This document shows, one piece after another, positions 7,033-13,172 of a stretch of DNA of 19,261 nucleotides. The stretch spans positions 1-19,261 of the forward strand of contig DASYYE010000161.1 in the NCBI GenBank assembly GCA_035946955.1. The letters run 5' to 3'. The stretch comes from DASYYE01 sp035946955 (GTDB taxonomy: Bacteria > Actinomycetota > Actinomycetes > Streptosporangiales > Streptosporangiaceae). Under the pieces are notes generated by a model. It did not search any database. It saw only the letters and a list, made by a program, of their open reading frames with translations, and was not told where the DNA came from. A program made the position numbers and the translations under genes. How positions within the stretch are numbered: the stretch's first letter is position 1; the number at the start of each line of letters is the position of its first letter.

Positions 7033-7071
7033 GGGGCGTCAGCTCAATGGCAGAGCAGCGGGCTTTTAATC
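7033..7071 (+). pseudogene. tRNA-Lys 5' half, copy A (diverged)
   Basis: The first 39 bases of tRNA-Lys, through the anticodon TTT and TTTTAATC, with three substitutions from the intact gene at 9435. The D arm GCTC/GAGC is intact. After 7071 the sequence departs completely from tRNA. With the new 3' sequence, GCGGG can pair with CCCGC to rebuild an anticodon hairpin, and GTCAGC (7038-7043) with GCTGAC (7091-7096) to close the structure. Without a T arm or acceptor 3' strand it cannot be a working tRNA. Confidence 0.85.
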
Positions 7072-7200
7072 CCGCCAGCCTGAGCGCTGTGCTGACCTGC
7101 GAAGACACATGCTGTTGGGCGAGCGCTGTGCAGCAAATCCGGTGTTCTATCTCCCTCAGTGCATGCAAGCGCGCTTGCTAGGGCAAGCACCTGTCAGGTT
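7072..7200 (+). repeat. Junction module A, joined to the tRNA-Lys half
   Basis: A non-coding sequence fused to the tRNA half and repeated after copy B (8269-8400). Shared blocks include GCCAGCCT, CGCTGTGCT, ACCTGCG, GGGCGAGCGCTGTGC, and a TTGC...GCAA hairpin followed by CACC. Here the hairpin region holds GCAAGC-GC-GCTTGC-TAGG-GCAAGC (7165-7188), which can fold in two mutually exclusive ways. The surrounding 6924-7240 carries no gene. Confidence 0.65.
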
Positions 7201-7241
7201 GTCATTGCGGCACAGCGGACGGACCAGGCACCCATGAATAT

Positions 7242-7274
7242 AAGGTTGACGTTGTACAACCTTCAATGCATAAT
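7242..7274 (+). promoter_or_regulatory. higBA promoter and operator
   Basis: AAGGTTG (7242-7248) and CAACCTT (7257-7263) form a perfect inverted repeat around the palindrome GTTGTACAAC (7251-7260). TTGACG (7246-7251) and CATAAT (7269-7274) are 17 bases apart and close to consensus, so the operator overlaps the promoter. Transcription would then begin near 7281, where a GTG in the toxin frame lies. An alternative -10, TATAAG (7239-7244), would instead start upstream of the ATG at 7266. Confidence 0.6.
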
Positions 7275-7658
7275 AAGAGTGTGATTGTCGACTGGCCAGA
7301 GGAGTTCGATCGCTGGTTCACACATGTCGAGAAGCAAGGCGGTCGGCTCTTAGCTACCACAGTTGCTCTGCTGCAAGCTCTCATGGACCTGCCAGCCAAG
7401 CCGCCCGAGGAGTCCGCCACCTTCAAGCGCGTCCGGCAAGCCCGCCGACACGAACTGTGGCGAGTCGCCCACCCGTTCGACCCGGACTTTGCTGTCCGCA
7501 TTATCTGCTGGTTCCCCACCGAACAAAGCGTCGTGATCGCTCTCGTTGGCTTCGACAAGAAGACGATCGGAGATGTGTTCTACGCAAGTGCAGTAGTACG
7601 CGGAGAAGCTCTCGTCGATGCATGGCTCCGCCAGAAAGGAGGTCGCTCTGATGAGTGA
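7266..7658 (+). CDS. higB: RelE/HigB-family toxin
   Basis: A 130-residue protein of the Gp49-like HigB/RelE toxin family, which act as ribosome-dependent mRNA interferases. Visible family features are DWPEEFDRWF near the N-terminus, LLQALMDLPAKPPEESATFKRV, then HELWRVAHPFDPDFAVRIICWF (basic and aromatic residues of the mRNA-binding face), and a C-terminal helix. Toxin-first order followed by an XRE antitoxin is the HigBA arrangement. The ATG at 7266 lacks a ribosome site; GTG at 7281 is an alternative leaderless start giving VIVDWPEEF. The stop overlaps the antitoxin start by eight bases. Confidence 0.85.
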   Translation: MHNKSVIVDWPEEFDRWFTHVEKQGGRLLATTVALLQALMDLPAKPPEESATFKRVRQARRHELWRVAHPFDPDFAVRIICWFPTEQSVVIALVGFDKKTIGDVFYASAVVRGEALVDAWLRQKGGRSDE

Positions 7659-8052
7659 CGACATAACCTTCATCCGCGGGAACGACCGTATCGAGCGCCT
7701 CGCGGAGCGGCCTGATTTGGCTGAAGATGTCGCGCGGGTACGCCGAGACATGGAAGATGCCGACCGCACCTACGCCATGGGCTTGGCCGCGCTGCGTCAG
7801 GCCGCAGAACTGACGCAGGTCGAACTGGCAAGGAAGCTCGGAGTAAGCCAGGCTGCCATTAGCCGTATCGAACAACCTCACGATCTTCTGCTGTCTACTC
7901 TGAACGCTTACCTGCAAGCCGTTGGTGGCCACGCCAGGGTGATCGTCCAGTTCGCTGATGGGCATCAAGTGGACCTTGACCTCTCCGAGTTCCGCAGTCA
8001 CCCGGAGAGAGTCAGTGCCGACAGTCCAGGGATAGCGTCCCGTCGAAGGTAG
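7651..8052 (+). CDS. higA: XRE-family antitoxin, HigA-like
   Basis: A 133-residue protein with a helix-turn-helix of the XRE/Cro type at about residues 49-85: LTQVELARKLGVSQAAISRIE is the canonical pattern. The N-terminal 45 residues are charged and likely contact the toxin; the C-terminal region carries VIVQFADGHQVDLDL. The start ATG 7651 is fixed by an almost perfect AAAGGAGGT at 7635-7643, inside the toxin gene. It would neutralise HigB and repress the palindromic operator upstream. Confidence 0.87.
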   Translation: MSDDITFIRGNDRIERLAERPDLAEDVARVRRDMEDADRTYAMGLAALRQAAELTQVELARKLGVSQAAISRIEQPHDLLLSTLNAYLQAVGGHARVIVQFADGHQVDLDLSEFRSHPERVSADSPGIASRRR

Positions 8053-8159
8053 CATCGAGATGATCGTGTTGGGTGGCCCGTCGGCCCCCCTCCAGGGCCA
8101 GCTTCCAAGACGCGGCGAGACAGTTAGGTCACCAGCCGCTCCACGGGCTCACGTCTCTA

Positions 8160-8229
8160 CGAGTGGTGTGCTCACGTCCGAGGAGCGCGAGGAGTCAGCA
8201 AAACCTCAGGTCAGATAGCGTTTTCGCAC
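8160..8229 (+). repeat. Upstream flank of tRNA-Lys copy B
   Basis: Homologous to the flank of the intact tRNA-Lys (9367-9434). Bases 8207-8229 are identical to 9412-9434; the part before that is more loosely alike (GTGTGCTC, GAGGAGTCA, CA). TAGCGT (8217-8222) is a possible -10 shared by both. 8053-8159 shows no gene. Confidence 0.7.
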
Positions 8230-8268
8230 GGGGCGTTAGCTCAATGGTAGAGCAGCGGACTTTTAATC
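8230..8268 (+). pseudogene. tRNA-Lys 5' half, copy B (identical)
   Basis: These 39 bases are identical to positions 1-39 of the intact tRNA-Lys(TTT) at 9435, and identity continues 23 bases upstream (62 bp in total). It ends exactly at TTTTAATC, after the anticodon. The next bases belong to junction module B. GCGTTA (8233-8238) can pair with TAACGC (8279-8284) to close a tRNA-like two-arm structure. It cannot be a complete tRNA. Confidence 0.88.
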
Positions 8269-8400
8269 TTGCCAGCCTTAACGCTGTGCTCACCTGCGGA
8301 GACGCTGGCCGTGGGCGAGCGCTGTGCGGATAATCCAACGCTTTAACAACTCCTGTGCTTGCTGACCTGCTTGCCAAAGCAAACACCGCCTGCCGGGAAG
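8269..8400 (+). repeat. Junction module B, joined to the tRNA-Lys half
   Basis: It aligns to 7072-7200: GCCAGCCT, CGCTGTGCT, ACCTGCG, GAGAC-like, then GGGCGAGCGCTGTGC and a GCTTGC-CAAA-GCAAAC hairpin (8369-8384) followed by ACC. A second GCTTGC at 8357-8362 competes for the same partner. No gene lies between 8053 and 8443 on either strand that I can support. Confidence 0.65.
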
Positions 8401-8443
8401 GCTTCCAGTCGCGATCTAGAGCCATCTGATTGACACCAGAGGG

Positions 8444-8866
8444 TCAGCGGTCAGGCTGCCAGGGGTTGATCACCTCGACCCCTGTCTCATGGAAGTCCGC
8501 TACATTGCGCGTTGCCAAGATTGCCACTCGGGCACGGCAGATGGCGGCGATTTGCGCATCGAATCCCTCTATTGGCAAGCCCAACGTGTCGCGATGGCTG
8601 ACCACCAAGCCGTACTGCTCTGCGGCTGCGGCATCAAAAGGCAGAACCTGCTCCTCGAACACATCGAAGATCTCGTCCGCCGCTGCCCGCAGTGCATCCT
8701 TGCGTCGTCCGCCAGGGAGCCGCTCTATGCCGTAACCGATCTCGGCCACGGTAATCGCCGTGGTAAACAGATCCTTAGCACTCTGGCCGCGAAGCCAAGC
8801 CCGGACCTTCTCGGACGGGGAGGGCCGCATCAATTCCGATGCGACATTGGTGTCAACGACGATCAT
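8444..8866 (-). CDS. vapC: PIN-domain toxin, FitB/VapC-like
   Basis: A 140-residue predicted metal-dependent ribonuclease. PIN acidic residues are D5 (VVDTNVASELMRP), E42 (VAEIGYGIERLP), D103 (GFDAQIAAICRA) and D124 in the ATRNVADF motif; the pattern NVASELMRP...IGYGIERLPGGRR is that of the FitB branch. The ATG at 8866 directly follows the TAG of the antitoxin with no gap and no ribosome site of its own, so translation should depend on coupling. It is unrelated in detail to the PIN toxin at 6480. Confidence 0.9.
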   Translation of the reverse strand: MIVVDTNVASELMRPSPSEKVRAWLRGQSAKDLFTTAITVAEIGYGIERLPGGRRKDALRAAADEIFDVFEEQVLPFDAAAAEQYGLVVSHRDTLGLPIEGFDAQIAAICRARVAILATRNVADFHETGVEVINPWQPDR

Positions 8867-9115
8867 CTAGCCGAGGTCTGCTGCCCGTGGCCGAGCTGCT
8901 CGCGCCGGAATGTCCAGGTCGGCACCGCCGAGCTTGCCGAACCTGTCCAAGAGGGCTTGAAACAAGCCGGTTTCCTCGCCGGGCTCGCAGACCGCCTCCG
9001 TCAAGATGGCTCGCATCTCAGCCTCCATCGACCGGCCGTGCTGTGCGGCGCGCACGCGCAGTCGCTCCTTGACCCGGTCATCAAGGTTCCGGATAGTCAC
9101 TGCCGACACTGCCAT
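8867..9115 (-). CDS. FitA/VapB-like ribbon-helix-helix antitoxin
   Basis: An 82-residue protein whose N-terminal half is a ribbon-helix-helix DNA-binding domain: VTIRNLDDRVKERLRVRAAQ, then HGRSMEAEMRAILTEAV. The C-terminal part, with FQALLDRFGKLGGADLDIP, would wrap the toxin. GGGAGG lies immediately before the ATG at 9115; the spacing is short, so the in-frame GTG two codons on is a possible true start. It would repress its own operon through the TGCTAGCA-type sites upstream. Confidence 0.87.
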   Translation of the reverse strand: MAVSAVTIRNLDDRVKERLRVRAAQHGRSMEAEMRAILTEAVCEPGEETGLFQALLDRFGKLGGADLDIPARAARPRAADLG

Positions 9116-9127
9116 CACCTCCCGACA

Positions 9128-9152
9128 TGCTATCAATGCTAGCAACTTTAGC
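9128..9152. promoter_or_regulatory. Operator-like repeats of the FitA/VapC module
   Basis: TGCTA (9128-9132), the perfect palindrome TGCTAGCA (9137-9144) and TTAGC (9148-9152) are closely spaced directly upstream of the minus-strand antitoxin. This fits cooperative binding by ribbon-helix-helix dimers. No convincing -35/-10 pair was found. The remaining stretch to 9326 shows no gene. Confidence 0.45.
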
Positions 9153-9326
9153 GGACTTGGCATTCCACCAGCCCGACCAGTGGGCCAACGTGAGATCCCA
9201 AGATCGCTCCACCGACGACGCCGACCTGTTCCGCCGAGCGGCCAGAAGTCCCGGATGCACACACGAACGGCAGCACCGCGAGTCGAGGCGGATAACCTGC
9301 CCTGCCTCGATCAGACACCAGTCGGT

Positions 9327-9372
9327 GAGAGTCGGTACGCTTCGGGCGGTGGCGTTTGCACGGCCGAGCGCT
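9327..9372 (+). repeat. 46-bp island repeat, copy 3, possible tRNA-Lys promoter
   Basis: Third copy of the repeat found at 6141 and 6985. TACGCT (9336-9341) with CAGACA (9312-9317) 18 bases upstream could be a promoter for the intact tRNA-Lys, leaving a leader of about 90 bases. TAGCGT (9421-9426), nearer the tRNA, is an alternative -10. Confidence 0.55.
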
Positions 9373-9434
9373 GTGCTCGCGCAGGAAGCGTGGGAGGAGT
9401 CAACATAGAAGCAGGTCAGATAGCGTTTTCGCAC

Positions 9435-9506
9435 GGGGCGTTAGCTCAATGGTAGAGCAGCGGACTTTTAATCCGTGGGTTCTGGGTTCGAGCCCCAGGC
9501 GCCCCA
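9435..9506 (+). tRNA. tRNA-Lys(TTT)
   Basis: Complete cloverleaf: acceptor GGGGCGT/GCGCCCC (one wobble), D arm GCTC/GAGC with a 7-base loop, anticodon stem GCGGA/TCCGT around CTTTTAA (anticodon TTT), T arm CTGGG/CCCAG around TTCGAGC, discriminator A. CCA is not encoded. Its first 39 bases are duplicated at 8230 (identical) and 7033 (diverged), so this copy is the right-hand anchor of the TA island. Confidence 0.96.
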
Positions 9507-9549
9507 CCCATCAACCCTCAACCGCTGGACGCAGCGTCGCCGTGGCCTT

Positions 9550-9572
9550 CTCGTGACGCATGCCGTCACGAG
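9550..9572. terminator. Strong hairpin between tRNA-Lys and the propeller gene
   Basis: CTCGTGACG-CATGC-CGTCACGAG is a perfect 9-bp stem with a 5-base loop, 43 bases after the tRNA and 14 bases after the stop of the convergent gene. It could end transcription in both directions. No T-run follows. Confidence 0.6.
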
Positions 9573-9585
9573 CTGGCACGGCCGG

Positions 9586-12500
9586 TCACTGTGGTGGCGC
9601 ACCGTAAGGCGTGAACGCCCAAAGGGTGCCCTGCAGGCCGGCCGCGTAGCAGGTTCCGTCCACCACGGCCGGCGGGCGCAGGGCGCTGTTGCCGGTGGCG
9701 TAGTCCCAGACGAGGGTGCCGCCGTAGTCACGCACTCCCTCTGCCAGTCCGGAGGAGGTCGTGGTGAGGACGGCGTCGCCAGCGATGGCGACACCATCCC
9801 CGCTCCCTCCCAGGAGATAGACGTAGCGCCGCGCCCCGGTGGCCGCGTCGAGGGCGTAGAGGTTGCCGTCCGCCGAGCCGATGAACAGTGTGCTGGCAGG
9901 CCCACTCCTGAAAGAGCCGAGCGCGCCGGCGTCCTGAACCGCGCCATCGGTGCGGAAGGACCAGACCTGCCGGCCAGTGGCCTCGGATAGCGCGTACACG
10001 TCATGGTCGGCCGAACCGATGTACACGGTGCCCGCCGCGAGTACGGGAGGTGCTGGCCCAGCGAGCGGGAAGCTCCACACCGGGGTGCCGGTGTCGGCGT
10101 TGAGAGCGGTCACGCTGCTGGTGGTAGGGACCACCAGGGTCCGCCCGGTGGGGTCCAGGGCTGGCGCGGTTGCGGCGCCACTGGCCAGGGCCGCCGACCA
10201 GAGGCCTGCCCCGGTCGCTTCGGAGCGGGCGGTCACTGTGCCGCTGGCCGAGGCTGCATACACTGTGGCGCCGCCGAAGACAGGCGACCGGACGTCGCCT
10301 CCGCCGACGCTCGCAGACCAGGCGAGTGTCCCGGCCGAAGACCCCGAAGTGAGCACGGCGTACAGCGTGCCATCGGCAGCCCCGACGAAGGCGAGGCCGA
10401 CGGCGGGATCGACCGCTGGGGAGCCGGTGATGGCCTCACCGGTCGGGGTGTGCCAGCTCCATAGCTGCGTTCCATCGTTGGCCCGCAGCGCGTGCAGGGT
10501 TCCGGTCTCGTCGCCCACGTAGACCACCTGGTCCACGACCGTGGGCGCGGTCAGTGCGGCACCGGTGTCGAAGTGCCATGCCGGGTAGAGGAGGATGTCC
10601 TGGCCCGGGTCGATCGTGTTCGTGATCACCGGGTCATTGGCCTCGAAGCCTGTACGGCCGGGCCCGCCACCCAGCTGAGGCCAGTCAGTGGCCACAGTGA
10701 CGCCCGCCGCCGCTGCCTTACCGCTGGTGGCGCCGGTGGCTATCAGGGCTGCCGGGCCGAACCCGGCGGTGGCGGGCAGGGTCACGGTGGTGGCGGGGAG
10801 GGATCCGTCGGCACCGGAGGTGGCCGTGGCGAGCACGGTCCCGAGCAGGCTGACACTGACCTTTTCGTCTTGCCCAAACCCGGTGCCTTGGACCGACACG
10901 GGCCCGCCTGGCGCAGCAAAACCATGCGAGACAGTAAGGGCAGGCCCGCCCGGTGCTGGACTAACGAAGAACTCGTCGTTGGCTGCCGGGACCGCGCTGG
11001 GGCCGCTCTCCAATGTGGCGTATGCGTCCACCCGGTAGGCGTCTCCAGACGCAGGAACTGGGAAGGACACGCTCCAGCCGGTCGAGGTGGCCCCCGGCGT
11101 GGTGAGAGTGGCCCGCTGGCTGACAGGGGTGGCGCTCCAGCTTGACGTGGCAGCGTCCCACCAGGTGCCGCCGCTGCCTCCCTGGCGTACCGCGGCCACC
11201 ACCGCCGCCACCCCGGCGCTGCCGGACGCGGTTCCGCTCACGGTGATGTTGCCGCCCGGGTTGGCCACTACCGAGCCGGGGGCCGGCGAGTCGATCGCAG
11301 TGACAGACGTCTGGTTGCCCATGCCCGCAGCGAAGTCGTACAGGAACCCGTCGGACGAGCTGGCCAGGACCGCCCCATTGCTGACCGCAGGCGAGCCTGA
11401 GACCCAGCTTCCCGTCCGGTGATGGTAGAGCTGCTTACCGGTGGCCAGCGTAAGCACACGGAAGACACCGCCCAGGTCCCCGAAAGTCACCACCTCGTGG
11501 CCCACAGGCCCCGAGATGGCCGGCGAGGAGATCACCTCCCACGGCCCGGGCGGGACGATCCGGGTAGTCTTGGGGGTCTGATAGCTCCATGTCAACCGGC
11601 CAGTGACCGCGTTGAGGTCGCAGACGCCGACGGCGTCACCGACGACCAGGCTGGTTCCGTCCAGGGCGGCGGTGGACAGGCTCTCGTTAGCCCCGGAGGT
11701 GCCGAGGCTGGCCACCCACAGTTGCGCCCCGGTCGTAAGGTCCAGCGCGTAGACGAGACCATCCTTCCCTGGCACGTAGGCCACGCCGTCGGCGAAGCCG
11801 TTGACACCCGGCGGTGAGACGGTCAGCCCCGAACCGATGTCGAAGTCACCAACGCCGCTTGTCTGGAAGCGCCAGACCTCCGCGCCCGTGAGGGCATCCA
11901 CGGCGTAGGCCGAGTCATCGGGATTGGAAGAACCGAACAGGACCAGGGGCTCGCCGGTGGCGTCGACCTCGTACGAAAGCGGGTCCCAGGTTCCGGCCCT
12001 GACGGGGTAACTGGAGAAGCCCCATTGAACTGTGCAGGTGGTTGCGGAGACGGACAGCACCTGGCCAGCGGCCGAGCCCAGCTCCGTGGCGAAGTAGACC
12101 GACGCGGTACCGCCGGGTGGTGTGGCCGCCACCGGGCTGGAGTACAGCACCGAGGGTGTCGCGTGCGAGCATTCGATGGCCCCGGTCGAAGCGTCCAGCT
12201 TGTAGATCGTCTGCCCGAATGATGTGCCCACCCAGACAGCGCCGTCGCTGACCAGCGGCGAAGCGCGGACTGGGCCATCGAGCTTGACCGCCCAGGCGAT
12301 GGCCCCGGTGCCGGTGTCAAGGGCGAAGAAGTCGCCATTGTCGGTGCCGATGTAGGCGAGCGTCTGCCTGCGGGACGGGTCGTAGGCGACCACGGGGGAG
12401 TCCAGCGCTGCAGAGTACAGGTCGACGGCCCAGCGGACACCTAGCGTGCTGGCATCCGACGCCGACACGGTGCCGTTGGCCGCATAGCCTGTCAACTGCG

Positions 12501-12750
12501 GATTGCCGTGCAACTCCGGCCAGTTATAGACCGAAGGGCCAGCCACCAGCCTGGTCGCTGCCGGGCCCGTCCGCATCCACGCGTGCCCCACCTTGCCCGC
12601 CATGGCGACCGGCGCCGGTCCTCCCCACGTGACAACGGCACCCACCCCTGCCGCCAGGACCAAACGGCCCACTCGCATGCCGAGCGCCCGCTCGGCATGC
12701 CGTCGTGGGCGCCCCTGAGGGAAAGACTCAACCGCACGACGGGTTACCAC
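9586..12750 (-). CDS. Secreted double beta-propeller (PQQ-repeat-like) protein
   Basis: A 1054-residue exported protein from GTG 12750, chosen because GGGGAG lies six bases upstream; an ATG at 12678 would still keep the signal peptide. Residues 25-52 (MRVGRLVLAAG to PVAMAG) are the signal core, after an Arg-rich leader. Residues 75-477 are a first propeller of repeats like GDFFALDTGTGAIAW and GLVYALDLTTGAQLW. Residues about 480-597 and 604-688 are two Ig-like/IPT-like domains. Residues 689-1054 are a second propeller with GTLHALRANDGTQLW-type blades. These are quinoprotein-like (PQQ) repeats, but no dehydrogenase active-site pattern or cytochrome site is evident, so a structural or binding role at the cell surface is likelier. 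The gene stands alone. Confidence 0.8.
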   Translation of the reverse strand: MVTRRAVESFPQGRPRRHAERALGMRVGRLVLAAGVGAVVTWGGPAPVAMAGKVGHAWMRTGPAATRLVAGPSVYNWPELHGNPQLTGYAANGTVSASDASTLGVRWAVDLYSAALDSPVVAYDPSRRQTLAYIGTDNGDFFALDTGTGAIAWAVKLDGPVRASPLVSDGAVWVGTSFGQTIYKLDASTGAIECSHATPSVLYSSPVAATPPGGTASVYFATELGSAAGQVLSVSATTCTVQWGFSSYPVRAGTWDPLSYEVDATGEPLVLFGSSNPDDSAYAVDALTGAEVWRFQTSGVGDFDIGSGLTVSPPGVNGFADGVAYVPGKDGLVYALDLTTGAQLWVASLGTSGANESLSTAALDGTSLVVGDAVGVCDLNAVTGRLTWSYQTPKTTRIVPPGPWEVISSPAISGPVGHEVVTFGDLGGVFRVLTLATGKQLYHHRTGSWVSGSPAVSNGAVLASSSDGFLYDFAAGMGNQTSVTAIDSPAPGSVVANPGGNITVSGTASGSAGVAAVVAAVRQGGSGGTWWDAATSSWSATPVSQRATLTTPGATSTGWSVSFPVPASGDAYRVDAYATLESGPSAVPAANDEFFVSPAPGGPALTVSHGFAAPGGPVSVQGTGFGQDEKVSVSLLGTVLATATSGADGSLPATTVTLPATAGFGPAALIATGATSGKAAAAGVTVATDWPQLGGGPGRTGFEANDPVITNTIDPGQDILLYPAWHFDTGAALTAPTVVDQVVYVGDETGTLHALRANDGTQLWSWHTPTGEAITGSPAVDPAVGLAFVGAADGTLYAVLTSGSSAGTLAWSASVGGGDVRSPVFGGATVYAASASGTVTARSEATGAGLWSAALASGAATAPALDPTGRTLVVPTTSSVTALNADTGTPVWSFPLAGPAPPVLAAGTVYIGSADHDVYALSEATGRQVWSFRTDGAVQDAGALGSFRSGPASTLFIGSADGNLYALDAATGARRYVYLLGGSGDGVAIAGDAVLTTTSSGLAEGVRDYGGTLVWDYATGNSALRPPAVVDGTCYAAGLQGTLWAFTPYGAPPQ
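12675..12700. repeat. Perfect 12-bp inverted repeat over an internal ATG
   Basis: GCATGCCGAGCG (12675-12686) is followed after two bases by its exact complement CGCTCGGCATGC (12689-12700). It lies in the first 25 codons of the propeller gene and includes the alternative ATG at 12678. In the mRNA it would fold as a strong hairpin that could hide that ATG or slow early translation. Confidence 0.7.
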
Positions 12751-12839
12751 TGCATCTCCCCCCGCGGGCGGGCAGCCGTCGGCACTGCCCGAGTCGATTA
12801 TGGCTTCACCAGGCACCCGGCAAACTGCCCAACACGGTT

Positions 12840-13085
12840 ATGGTTGCCTGCCCAGGGCTGGTACTGAGGAAGCTCAACGTGACGGAACAGCGGTATCAGG
12901 CGGTCCTGGCGGTGGTCGCGGATGGGCTTTCGGTCGCGGAGGCGGTGGAGGTTCGGCTGGTGGAGCTGCGGGGCATTCATCCGAGGTGGGGTGCGGACCG
13001 GCTCTGTTACCGGCTGGAGCGGGAGGGTCTGAGCCGCTGCCGGGCCGGGCGGCTATCGGACCGACGCAAGCGTTCTCGCAACCAC
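12840..13085 (+). pseudogene. IS481-type transposase remnant
   Basis: The frame contains LRKLNVTEQRYQAVLAV then ADGLSVAEA, the N-terminal opening of IS481-family (rve-type) transposases, fused directly to RLVELRGIHPRWGADRL, which normally lies about 40 or more residues later. The helix-turn-helix between them is therefore deleted. Beyond it the family signal continues in another frame (PLPGRAAI around 13036-13059), so there is also a frameshift, and the catalytic core is missing. No terminal inverted repeats were identified. The open frame runs on into the next gene by chance. 12751-12839 shows only the leader of the divergent propeller gene. Confidence 0.7.
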
Positions 13086-13172
13086 AAATTTGAGCCAGGG
13101 CGCTTCTCGGGCGCCCACGGAGAAGCCGCACTCCCTGTCCTTCGCCCGAAGCTCGGCCACAGGAGGAGCCAG

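Noticed and set aside
7033..8300. Two additional complete tRNA-Lys genes
   Set aside because: Both lose tRNA identity right after the anticodon and have no T arm or acceptor 3' strand.
7165..8384. Integron attC sites
   Set aside because: The small hairpins lack the conserved RYYYAAC/GTTRRRY ends, and no integron integrase is present.
9586..12750. PQQ-dependent alcohol or glucose dehydrogenase
   Set aside because: Only the repeat pattern is shared; the length, domain order and lack of a recognisable cofactor/catalytic site do not fit.
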